In this document: in pieces, positions 1-9,629 of the stretch
Layout: each line of letters begins with the position of its first letter
How positions within the stretch are numbered: the stretch's first letter is position 1
NCBI RefSeq assembly: GCF_000003605.2
Contig: NW_003119931.1
Coordinates: forward strand, 123,824 to 147,157
Direction: 5' to 3'
Origin: Saccoglossus kowalevskii
Lineage: Eukaryota > Hemichordata > Enteropneusta > Harrimaniidae
Length of the DNA stretch: 23,334 nt
Made by a program: the position numbers and the translations under genes
Notes under the pieces: model-generated
What the model was told of the DNA's origin: nothing
Seen by the model: the letters and a program-made list of their open reading frames with translations, nothing else
The model's database searches: none

Positions 1-60
1 GGTGAGTAAGTGCAGTGGATGTTAGGTAGTCTCAGGAGAATGGTTGGTGAGTAAGTGCAG
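1..60. repeat. Partial tandem repeat, 45-bp period
   Basis: The 15-mer GGTGAGTAAGTGCAG occurs at 1-15 and again, identically, at 46-60, giving a 45-bp period. After position 60 the similarity weakens quickly, so only one unit plus the start of a second is visible. More copies could lie to the left of the window. Each copy carries GTGAGTAAG, which closely matches a U1-type 5' splice site. Confidence 0.7.
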
Positions 61-100
61 TAGTTGCCATGATCTTGTCATACTTGTTAATATAACAAGT

Positions 101-142
101 AAAACCAAATAAATATATAAATAAATAAAAAAAAATAAAAAA
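101..142. repeat. A-rich (AAAT)n-like simple sequence
   Basis: An interrupted run of ATAA/AAAT units and A tracts on the + strand. It could be a plain microsatellite or the degraded A-rich tail of an old retroposon. No flanking target-site duplication or recognisable retroposon body was found. Confidence 0.7.
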
Positions 143-600
143 TTCATACCTACTTCAGATTTTAATCTCTGTCTATAGAGATGTTAAATATGCAGGAGAT
201 GAGAGGGGATGGAAAGGTTTTTTGTTTAGGTGTTTAGACTGTACTGTGATGGTGGTTGAAAAAAAAAATATTTACCCATTCTCTCCCTTGCCCCCAGCTT
301 AATTTTAGTGATGTGAAAGTCGTGTTTCCATCGTTTCCTGCATAAACGTTTCCTGTCTTCATAGATGCAGAACAAGATCTAAGCTTGTATCCATTTAGAC
401 AAAGAGAAATTATAGAACAATACAGAAAGTTGTAATGGGAGAATTAACCTAACATTTTGACAGCTGCAGACTAGACCACACAAGTTACCATTTGTCTAAT
501 TGTTTTGACTGTATCATCATTTCCTACTCCTGATTTTAATGTTGTTCTTAGACCAGAAGTTGATTTATTAGTGCTGATTAGGATGAAAACTGGGAATATA
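143..600. other. Unremarkable intronic sequence
   Basis: No exon-like, repeat or RNA structure was recognised here. One CAGCTG E-box lies at 461-466. Confidence 0.5.
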
Positions 601-1090
601 ATTTCATCTCTGTGTGTCCATCCGTGTATGTGTCCATCTGTACCTGTATCTCAAAGATGACTTGACAAAACAGGGCCATATAATTTCATTCTGTGTGTCC
701 ATCCGTGTATGTGTCCATCTGTAAGTATACAATGTATCTCAAACATGACTTGACAAAACAGGGCCTTATAATTTCATTCTGTGTGTCCATCAGTGTATGT
801 GTCCATCTGTAAGTATATCTCAAACATGACTTGACAAAACAGGGCCATATAATTTTATTCTGTGTGTCCATCCGTGTATGTGTCCATCTGTAAGTATATC
901 TCAAACATGACTTGACAAAACAGGGCCATATAATTTCATTCTGTGTGTCCATCCGTGTATGTGTCCATCTGTAAGTATACAATGTATCTCAAACATGACT
1001 TGACAAAACAGGGCCATATAATTTCATTCTGTGTGTCCATCCGTGTACATGTATGTGTCCATCTGTAAGTATATCTCAGACATGACTTGA
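601..1090. repeat. Tandem repeat, six copies of an 81/88-bp unit
   Basis: Units start at 601, 683, 771, 852, 933 and 1021, each opening ATTTCATTCTGTGTGTCC or a close variant and ending ...GACTTGACAAAACAGGGCC. Unit lengths are 82, 88, 81, 81, 88 and a truncated last copy. The two 88-bp copies carry a 7-bp insertion (ACAATGT) after GTAAGTAT, so the order is short-long-short-short-long-short, which suggests duplication of blocks larger than one unit. The last copy has a further small insertion (ACATGT-like) and then diverges. An open frame across the array on the minus strand translates the repeat (a repeated YTYRWTHT peptide) and is not evidence of a gene. Confidence 0.95.
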
Positions 1091-1781
1091 CTTATTTCAA
1101 TCAAACATTACACACACACGTCGCACTTCATACATGCATTTCTTTCTGTGATCCAATTCAAGATGGCCAAATGGCATCCATTTTAGTGCTAAATACTGGA
1201 TCTTGGTCGTGCATGGACATGTTTCATTCAAACTTGATATGTCCATTAAACATAATGGGTTCTTGATGCACGCCATGTTTTTTCCTAAATTCGTTTCAAA
1301 ATGGCTTACTTAATGAATGCTGTTTTCGAAGCCATATTGCTAACATGGCTGGACTGATCTTGTTCAAACTTTAAGCATATATCAAGTAACACATTTGCAC
1401 ATACTTATGTTTCAGAAGATGGCTGGTCATCATTTTCATACTAGAAATGCATTATGAATGTCATGGGCAAAATAAAGGAAGGAATCCCACAAATAAACCG
1501 GCTCCATTTTGTATCATGTCTGTCACACGAGTGTAAATAATTATTTGGCGCTAATTTTGACCATCACTAAAAACTGGACTTGGACTTGTCAATGACAATT
1601 TTTTATTTAATTTGACTTAAAAAATTTTTGACACACAGCTTGAATGTTATGATTGATATTTTGGTGCGAAGAAAGCAGGCAGTCGCACCACATCATGTTT
1701 CATATGAATCCCATACTATGCATGTGAAATTATTAAGACTCGAAATTCAAACATGTGCTACGTGACACACAAGTCATGGAT
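1091..1781. other. Intronic sequence with dispersed ATGGC motifs
   Basis: This stretch contains several ATGGC-bearing motifs (CAAGATGGCC at 1159-1168, AAAATGGC near 1299, AGATGGCTGG near 1420), spaced irregularly about 120-140 bp apart. They may mark a decayed repeat or YY1-like sites. No reading frame, terminal repeat or RNA fold was recognised. Confidence 0.4.
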
Positions 1782-1814
1782 TTTATAAAATGGTACAATG
1801 CAACAGAGGGGATG
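1782..1814 (+). mobile_element. Fragment of MITE-2
   Basis: About 30 bp (ATAAAATGGTACAATGCAAC followed by AGAGGGGATG) match the interior of the two full MITE-2 copies at 17.6 and 18.5 kb with few mismatches. No terminal repeats flank it, so it is either a truncated remnant or a short captured piece. The orientation matches the 18.5-kb copy. Confidence 0.65.
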
Positions 1815-1882
1815 TTTTGTGAGAAAAGAAATTCAGTAAATTTGCTTTTTAGCTGAAATTTTGAAACAGAGAATGACAGTAA

Positions 1883-2093
1883 ATGTTGTAATACTTTATT
1901 TTCGCTGGAATTAATTTTCGCTGAAAAGGCTTTTCGGGCGTTTTGTATGGAATTTATTTTCACTGATTTTTGATGAGTTTAATGTGAAATATAGGAAAAA
2001 AAGTATATTCTCTTAATTTTATTTTCACGGAATCATCCCTTCAGGGAAAATAGTGAAAATAAATTCCAAGCGAAAATAAAGTATTCTACAGTA
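1883..2093 (-). mobile_element. MITE-1 copy A (TA-flanked, non-autonomous)
   Basis: A roughly 210-bp element whose right end, read in reverse, is TACTGTAGAATACTTTATTT, continuing into TTCGC. Its left end is a decayed form of the same terminal inverted repeat. The interior contains repeated TTTATTTTC(G/A)C blocks on both strands. It is the reverse complement of copy B at 8.16 kb along almost the whole length. The ends fit a TA target duplication around CTGTAGAATAC, which suggests mobilisation by a Tc1/mariner-type transposase; that classification is inference. It encodes nothing. Copy A keeps about 19 bp near one end that copy B lacks. Confidence 0.85.
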
Positions 2094-4911
2094 TACTAAG
2101 GATCTTTAAATCTTCAAACACCTTCACAAAATAAACAAGCAACTATTTTTGATATATTTTCAAAAATTCAAGACAAATTATGTCCTTTTGGTTCAAGAAA
2201 AATGCTCAAACTGGATTGAGTCACAGTAACATTCTTGATGTTTCGTTGCCATGAGTGCAAATCAATTTCTAAATGAATTAGGAGCAATGAATAACTGATT
2301 TGCAGTGTCTATGTGGTGGCCATTTGTTAGTGCCAAGTAAAAACGTGTGTGAAATCTGCTGTGATTTGATTAGAAAATGTTTTTATTTTACAACAATATC
2401 AGGGTTTAGTCTATATTTAGGCACCTAATTTGTTGATAGGGAAAAGTCAGTGACTATATTTAGGAATTTACAATGTGTGTGCTAATTGTGTATGGTAGTT
2501 TATGATAAAAGTTGTCACAGAGTTGATTCGTCTCACGTTTATGTAGCTATGCATCTTCTATACTCTATACCATTCTATTCAAATAACTAAGAGGTATAAG
2601 TGTGATATATGGATCATTACAAGTTAACATTACCCCATTAAACATTGACTTATAGTTTTGGTGATGTCACAGCACGTGCATGAGGTCATCACTATCCAAA
2701 TGAAATTGCTTATTTTTTTTTGTCTTTTAGTGTGCTAAAGGATAATGCATCATGTTTGGCCTTGACCTACTCTGGTACATTTTGGCAATAGGTCTAATAT
2801 AAATAACTCTACCTATAAGTAACATTGTAAAATATACCTTGTCTCAAACATATGGCCATTCTTTGATATTGTGTGAATCCTGTTTTAAAATAGATTTATT
2901 TTCAGACTATTCATTCATTTAAATTATGGATTATATTTTATATTAGTGTTACTAATATTTAAAGTGTATATTTCAAAAAATAATCTCAAATCAAAGCAAT
3001 GTTTCATAATTTGAAAACTAATTAATTATTAGGTGAATTAAATTAAAAAAAAAATAATTTTAATGTACATTTCTTAGTTTCCAAATAATATCTTAACAAT
3101 CTTCTATAGTGCAATGTCTTCAAGTAGACGGCATCACCATAATTACATAAACATCTTTCAACAGCAGTAATTTTACTTTAAATGAGAAACACATTTCAAT
3201 TAAAAATTTCACCCAGCTGGACCACATTGTTGTTAGTGTTTTTCACAATGACAAGTTTCTCGTATCGTTTTAATGGATATAACTAAGCAAGGATTCCTGT
3301 TGTTCTAGTAGTTGCATATGCATAAATTCAAGAAATGTAATAACTGTTATTAAGAAGCAGCAATATGTTCATAATTTTTTTTATTTTGCTAGCATATTGT
3401 AATTTTTAAAAATTAATTTTGCAAAAATTCTGACATCTAAATCATAATAAACTCAGATATGTTCATAATGAGAATGATATTTATGGAAAATTTTCAAATG
3501 AATCCCCCAAAATGTTGAAATGTTGTTTTTATTACCATTTGTTAGATACATGCATACGTAGCATGTTATAGAGAGAAAAAACAAGTGTGTGGGCGTTATG
3601 GTATTACAAAACGTAGCTCTAATGAACAGCTGAATAACCCACGTCAAATAAAAATAATGCTATGTGAAATTGTATTTGCTTCTAAAAATGTAGAAATAGA
3701 GGGTTAATCAAGTTAATTTGCATAATAGCATATTATTATTATTATACCATAGTTGAATTATGCTATGTGATGAGTGTAAAGTGATGGGAAACATGAAATA
3801 TTGGAAAAAAGTAGAATTAACGTAATACTCGCCTTGCGTTCATAATCTGCAATTATCATGGGAATCCGGAAAAAAAATTTCATAGTAACTGATTTTGTCG
3901 TTTGGTCACCAGCTGTAAAAAATGAATGAGTACAGAACATGAATGGATATATATTTGCTACTATGGTGAGCTTTCGGCTACATAATCTATGCTGTAAATC
4001 AGTATATACCATTATCTCCACAGGGGTGGTAAGGTATGTCTACCCGACTACAAGGAGCACACATGTACTCTTTATTCACACATACAAGTTTATATTCTGT
4101 GTCAGTAGTACATTATATAAAGTCTATCAATAAAGCAATGGGCATGTATGTATATTATCGCATGTTTTGTTAACTTAATAAATCAGTCTATTTTTCATAA
4201 TAACATCGAACACCCTTTGAAACATCTGCGTCAGAAACACTTTTCATGATTCATAATTATGGCATTTTAAGACCACTGATCTGTTTTTGAGTTTAATACC
4301 ATTGTCACCTTCAAATTAACAAAGCCCCATTTACATAAAATTAGCATTATTAAGAGCTGTCATAATTTTTTTCCAAAAAAAATATATTTATGTGCTGTCA
4401 CATTATAACCATATTTAATAGGATTTCCCTGTTCGTGATTGCCACATCTTCTGTTTAAATCATAAACCTTATTAACTCATGAGAACCTATCAAGTACTGT
4501 TAAACATTTTTGGATTTTTTTATATTGGGACATACCCGTGTTGATAAATGTGAACAGTGCTTAGCATCTTCACCATCTTAGTAGATAACAAAAATGCCTT
4601 TTAAATTCGTTTTAAGTCAATCAATTACACTGAAAATAATTGAGACAATGTATTTTTTGTATGGGTATTTTGATCCCATGAAATGATTCATTGAAAGATG
4701 CTTACAGGAGTTTCTGAATACTTCCACTTTATGTGACAAGATAAATGTTATTGAAAATTCTAATCCAATCATTCATTTTTGTTGATATAGACATGCAAGC
4801 TTCTCAGTCACTGGGGCATGATATTTATAGTAACTCTCCTTTTCCAGCTTAGTCGTCAATTTCATCCAATTAGTCATCTAAGTTTTCCTAATTTCATCTT
4901 GAATGATATAC
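2094..4911. other. AT-rich intronic sequence without genes
   Basis: No exon, RNA gene or mobile element is recognised. It includes two CTATATTTAG sequences (2411-2420 and 2454-2463) that satisfy the degenerate MEF2 consensus, a palindromic E-box cluster near 2675, a short ATT run near 3731-3744, and CAGCTG E-boxes at 3214, 3627 and 3910. Such degenerate AT-rich matches are common by chance in this base composition. Confidence 0.5.
2661..2692. promoter_or_regulatory. Palindromic E-box cluster (possible binding-site group)
   Basis: GCACGTGC, a perfect palindromic CACGTG E-box, sits at 2672-2679. It is enclosed by an outer inverted pair GTGATG (2661-2666) and CATCAC (2687-2692). TGATGTCA at 2662-2669 is one base away from a cAMP-response element, and AGGTCA at 2683-2688 is a nuclear-receptor half-site. 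The arrangement is seen directly; binding is inferred. Confidence 0.3.
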
Positions 4912-4932
4912 TATATATATATATATATATAT
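4912..4932. repeat. (TA)n microsatellite
   Basis: Twenty-one bases of uninterrupted alternating T and A, likely length-variable between individuals. Confidence 0.95.
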
Positions 4933-6886
4933 TATGTCTCTCACCATATAAAGTTCATGTGGAAACCATACTAGAGTAATTTTAACAATGACGTTTTGGA
5001 GTGTTATACCAGGAGTTAGATGGCAAACAATTTCCACTTTGGATTAATTCAACACTCATTGTAGACGATACCTGAAGAACGAACACTTGTTTTATCTACT
5101 AACTTATTTTATTGATGATATCTGTTGCGTAGATTTCATGATCCAATTGAAATCACTTTCTTTCTTATCACTACTATTTCTCCATATTTTTTTTTCTGTA
5201 ATAGTCTCTAATTGTGATTTTAATTTTCAAGCCCAACACTGCTTGTGGTGTTTGTTCAAAGCAACAAATGTCTTGTGTCAAAGATCTATTTTAACCATGA
5301 TCCATTCTTAAAATAATAATAAATCCTGTTACCATTTGTTCTAGTACATGTGCTTCCATAAATTAGATAGTTAGGACACTGCAAATTACATACAATGACA
5401 ATCATTTAAAAACATCGCCCACCTAAAATTATTTCTGTTAACCACAAGAATGTGAAAAAAGTTTAAGATTTGTCATAATGCTATTCTCTGCCTGTTTGGA
5501 AAGTGGCTAAATGTATAGAGGGGTTTCGAGTGCCATCAGTCGAGAATGGGAGGGGGGGGGGGGTTCTAGCTCACCCAACCTTGGCTAACATCTTAATAGT
5601 ATTACATGTAGCTACTGTGACTATATAACTGGTTTATTCTTAGTGGAAGCCAAGCTTGTTAGGAATCTTTTTTTCCACCTCATTATCACAAAACAGTTGC
5701 TGTCTATGGAGTGAAATGAACTGTGATGTTATCGACTGTTAGTCCTTTAAAGAATTACCAACAACCAGTGTAGTGTCAGGGACACATGCAGACATCATAA
5801 ATTCTGACGCATTATGCAGCAAAAAATTATTAAAATATCATCAAGGTAAATAATATTTCAGTTAATATTCAATGTTTTTTGATGAACTGAAGTGATGTAA
5901 TCTGTAATCTATGAATAATGACAGAAAGGTTGAGAAGCGTTTATTTCATTTTGGTCTACAAAATAATCTTTATGACCCCCTAAAGTTCATACTTCCTGGA
6001 GTGGGGGGTTACTCATTCAGGTATTTCCTGAGGGTAAAAATTTCTCAATTTCTTCCCACAAACATATTAGTTTTTCTAGTTGATAAAAAAAAATAAGAAA
6101 AGTTTTATGTATAAACATAATTGATTTTATTGGGACAATATCTCATAAATTGTCACGATGTGTGACCTCTTGGCTGTTATGATGTTAGGATTTTATTTTG
6201 CGGCTTACATGGTAGTCCTATGTTTCCTCTTTGTGTCACAGACTTACAAGAGCTTGGAAAGACCATTTTTTTTGTACGACAATCTTGTAAAATCTTGTGA
6301 CCTCTTTCCTGGCACTTGCCACCACCACACCCCAGCTAATTTGTGTTCAACATTCTTGTGTATTGCTACAGATCCTGAAATGGATGTGTTGTATTCTTTT
6401 TTTCTGAAATTAACAACCACTAACTGCAGCATTCAAAGACTTGTGTGGAAATACAGTATGTATAGGCAGTGATTTCCCACAGGAACTCATATATATATAT
6501 TAATCTAACAACTTGAATGAAAGGCGAGCCAAACTACTGCAGAATATAAGATTTAGTCAAGCTTTTCAATGCCCTAATTTTTCACACCAAGATTTTGATA
6601 CATTTTTCTTATTTTCTTTGTTTATTTTTGAGCGACTGGATATAATTTTTCATTATCTTAAGTTTTGATCAAAGTTATTGAAAAAGAAAGATATGGAGCA
6701 AAATTAGCAGGTTTATTTGTGATAGTTGAGAAAAATTGACAATGTCACTAGTAATTTGGCTTGATTATAATTTATAAAACAAATCATTGAACATCGTCAT
6801 CCTAAATGGTGGTTTTCAGTGTTAAAATGAATCCATCTAAAAAAATAGTAACCCCAGGTATCTTTTCAGAATCATGTGTGGCTGAA
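4933..6886. other. Intronic sequence without recognised genes
   Basis: This stretch has a G12 tract at 5552-5563 and the longest open frame outside repeats (6158-6472, 104 codons, + strand). That frame has no family resemblance I recognise and is overlapped by an opposite-strand frame, so it is not called as a gene. Two perfect CSL-type motifs (TTCCCACA at 6053-6060 and 6474-6481) lie here. Sequence near 6640-6700 (AAGTTTTGATCAAA and neighbours) resembles part of the dispersed repeat at 17.2 kb. Confidence 0.45.
5552..5563 (+). repeat. G12 homopolymer tract
   Basis: Twelve consecutive G residues, preceded by GGGA. It can in principle form a G-quadruplex, either with the preceding GGG or between molecules, and is prone to length errors in sequencing and replication. 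Confidence 0.9.
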
Positions 6887-7225
6887 TTTTTTCACATCAC
6901 CTGACGATGCTGTTTTTTCACATCACCTGATGATGCCGTTTTTTCACATCACCTGATGATGCCGTTTTTTCACATCACCTGATGATGCCGTTTTTTCACA
7001 TCACCTGACGATGCCGTTTTTTCACATCACCTGACGATGCCGTTTTTTCACATCACCTGACGATGCCGTTTTTTCACATCACCTGACGATGCCGGTTTTT
7101 CACATCACCTGACGATGCCGGTTTTTCACATCACCTGACGATGCCGGTTTTTCACATCACCTGACGATGCTGTTTTTTCACATCACCTGACGATGCTGTT
7201 TTTTTCACATCACCTGACGATGCTG
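6887..7225. repeat. Minisatellite A, 13 copies of a 26-bp unit
   Basis: The unit is a T6 tract followed by CACATCACCTGACGATGCCG. Copies begin every 26 bp from 6887 to 7173, and the last copy has one extra T (7199-7225). Variants are clustered: copies 2-4 read GATGATG instead of GACGATG, copies 9-11 start GT5 instead of T6, and the first and last three copies end GCTG rather than GCCG. This pattern indicates local spread of variants by slippage or unequal exchange. Every unit contains the E-box CACCTG. There are no unique spacers, so it is not a CRISPR-like array. Confidence 0.97.
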
Positions 7226-7482
7226 TTTTTCTCCCATTCATTTTGCCTATCCATAGAGGCGTTTTTCTCCCATTCATTTTGCCTATCCATGGAGGTGTTT
7301 TTCTCCCATTCATTTTGCCTATCCATGGAGGCGTTTTTCTCCCATTCATTTTGCCTATCCATGGAGGCGTTTTTCTCCCATTCATTTTGCCTATCCATGG
7401 AGGCGTTTTTTTCCCCATTCATATCGCCTAACCATAGTGGCGTGTGTTTTTTTCCCATTCATTTTGCCTTTCCATAGAGACG
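7226..7482. repeat. Minisatellite B, 7 copies of a 36-bp unit
   Basis: The unit is T5, then CTCCCATTCATTTTGCCTAT, then CCATGGAGGCG. Five regular 36-bp copies run 7226-7405, followed by two degenerate copies of 37 bp (7406-7442) and about 40 bp (7443-7482). The array starts at the base where minisatellite A ends. Because 36 is a multiple of three, long open frames run through it on both strands (repeated NGRKTPPWIGKM on the minus strand); these are translations of the repeat, not supported genes. Confidence 0.96.
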
Positions 7483-8158
7483 TTCAGGAGGCAAAATGTG
7501 ATGTCCTTTGAGCGAGCTAAAAAATCTTGTTGCTACGGTGAATTGACAAATTTTGGTGTAATTATAAAACAATGTATTTCTACTGATATTCCTGCATAGG
7601 ATAGTATATCGCATGATACCTCATGAATAATCTATATTCTATTAATAGGTTTTAACCATCACGACTTCTCAACAATAGGACTTCCCTCCATTTAATATTC
7701 CTATTATAGTTTTTCTTCGGAATTCTGATTATTCATTGTCATCATTTCATAAATTGTCTCGCTGACCTAATTTATAATATCAGAATGCATTTTTTTAAAC
7801 AATTTATACCCTCAAGAAGTAGGAATGATTTTCATGAAAGCAAGATTTATTTTAAATAATAACCACATTATTTATAAATGTTTTTTTTTATTATTTGAAT
7901 TTGTGGTGGTTTAACCTTTTTATTAGCATCAAAGTTTTGTTACCCTTACACAATAGAACCAACATGATTTCCAAAAAATGTTGATGTAGCTCTTAAAAAT
8001 GGAAGCCCATTTAAAATTATCCCCGAACAAATTAATAAAAAAAAATGCAAAATGTTGAAAGACAATGATTGCAGCCTAGAGGTAAATCAATGCTATCTTT
8101 CATGTGCTCTTGTTTGACTGTCTGGTAATTAATTTTACCAAATAAATAGCATTGCCAG
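7483..8158. other. AT-rich intronic sequence, nothing recognised
   Basis: No repeat, exon or RNA structure stands out. A few T and A homopolymer runs are present. Confidence 0.5.
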
Positions 8159-8353
8159 TACTGTAGAATACTTTATTTTCGCTATTTTCGCTGAAGGGAT
8201 GATTAAGTGAAAAGAAAATCCAGCGAATATACTTTTTTTTCTATATTTCACATTAAACTCATCAAAAATCAGTGAAAATAAATTCCATACAAAACAGCCA
8301 AAAAGCCTTTTCTGCAAAAATTTATTCCAGCGAAAATAAAGAATTCCACAGTA
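8159..8353 (+). mobile_element. MITE-1 copy B (TA-flanked, non-autonomous)
   Basis: The left end is TACTGTAGAATACTTTATTT and continues TTCGCTATTTTCGC. The right end is GCGAAAATAAAGAATTCCAC followed by AGTA, an imperfect terminal inverted repeat. TA is present at both borders, as in Tc1/mariner-type insertion. The interior is the reverse complement of copy A, with a long near-identical core around TATATTTCACATTAAACTCA. Copy B lacks about 19 bp found near one end of copy A. The minus-strand open frame across it is a shadow of the repeat. Confidence 0.88.
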
Positions 8354-9614
8354 TTTTAAATAAAGTTGTAAATGAAATTTTGACAAATTCTGCCTGAATT
8401 GTTTTTCTCATTTACCTGTAATGTTCTTGTATTCATCTAGTATTGGCGTGGCATAGTAACATGTGCTATCACTAGCAGTTTGACACATGCATTGCTATAA
8501 GCCACGCCCACCTCTATATTACTGATCGTGAATGGAATACTTTTTCTGATGTGATTTTACTTTCAACATCAACTTCAACATAAGACTTTTCATACAATCA
8601 GTTTTTTGAAACAGATAAATTTATATGTCCATCTTAAATTCAAATACTACAGATAATTTTGTTTTACTCATCCACCATTTTCATGTTGTATATTGTCTGT
8701 CAAAGTTACCTTACAGATTTGCAAAGTAAGAGTGTAACTTTAAAATATGACTTAATTTGACTATAGTCACACCGCTGTTATTTTCATAAGTGCATGAGCT
8801 ACTAATAGTATTTTCTCTATTATTTATTCATTAATTTGGGACCAAATGGACATATTTCCCACTCACAGCAGCACTTGATTTGTCCAGGTTTATTTCATAA
8901 AAGGTGACAAATGTAGACTTCAGTGTTTGAAAGGTTAAGTTAGCACATTCTATGACATATCAATTTCCATTTTACTTTCTAACCTTGAAATAAGTATAAA
9001 AAAATTAATGGAGATTTTCAGAATATATTTGCACAATCTTTTAATAATTTTCAACTCATTTGTATAAATTTTTGACTTCATATCAATAATTATCTTTTAA
9101 GTTCTCCCGTGGGACCTGTCAATTTGTGACCGCAAATGCTGGAAACTACTCGCATATACTAGGTGGGTACTAAGAAATATAGGTGTGGCTAGACTTTATA
9201 AGTGTTTGAGGCAAGTACAACTTGACAGCATCTGCATAATTATGACATTGTCTTTGTCCTGACAGAATTGATCACCTGATCAGCTGTTACCTGAGACTGC
9301 AAATGTTACCATCACTGCTGGCGGATCAATGTCAACTACATATACTGTACAGGGATCAATTACTAGCCGGGTTTTATTTTCACTCTGATAGCTAAATGTG
9401 TGGAATCAATATGAATTTTTACCACACGTGTAAATACGACAATCGCCCTTTAAAATCCAGTAAATATTCAAATTTAAACAAAAAATGTATTGTTTCTTTC
9501 ACAAATCTATATCCCTACAGCATCAAGTAAAGTATAATTAAACCTGGCAAACATTTTTTGATAGTATTCTTTAAACATGGAAATCCAGTGGACAGCTCCC
9601 TCATGCAGTGACAT
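8354..9614. other. Intronic sequence without genes
   Basis: No exon or mobile element is recognised. TGATCACCTGATCAGCTG at 9269-9286 contains two TGATCA copies and a CAGCTG E-box. A GTGGGAA-type CSL core is present on the minus strand at 8856-8862. Confidence 0.45.
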
Positions 9615-9629
9615 AGCGCCCCCTTGTGG
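9615..9629 (-). promoter_or_regulatory. CTCF-like motif
   Basis: The minus strand reads CCACAAGGGGGCGCT. The bilaterian CTCF core is approximately CCASYAGRKGGCRSY, and this sequence fits at every position except the fifth (A for C/T). A G/C-rich motif of this kind stands out in such AT-rich surroundings. CTCF would mark an insulator or loop anchor within the intron. Some dispersed repeats also carry AGCGCCCCCT-type sequence, so a repeat origin is possible. Occupancy is inference. Confidence 0.4.

Noticed and set aside
686-982. 98-codon minus-strand open frame with a repeated YTYRWTHT-like peptide
   Set aside because: It is the translation of the 81/88-bp tandem repeat, with no splice or start context and no family resemblance.
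2709-2800. Acceptor-like T-rich tract ending TTTTAG at about 2730 with an open frame after it
   Set aside because: The downstream junction is poor and the peptide (LKDNASCLALTYSGTFWQ) is not recognised.
6158-6472. 104-codon plus-strand open frame with a hydrophobic start
   Set aside because: It is the longest frame outside repeats, but has no recognisable domain and overlaps an opposite-strand frame; a frame of this length is expected by chance in a sequence this long.
7152-7477. Long open frames on both strands through minisatellite B
   Set aside because: The 36-bp period preserves the frame, so open frames arise automatically on both strands; the peptides are pure repeat translations with no gene context.
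6887-7482. CRISPR-like array
   Set aside because: The repeats are contiguous without unique spacers and the context is a eukaryotic intron.
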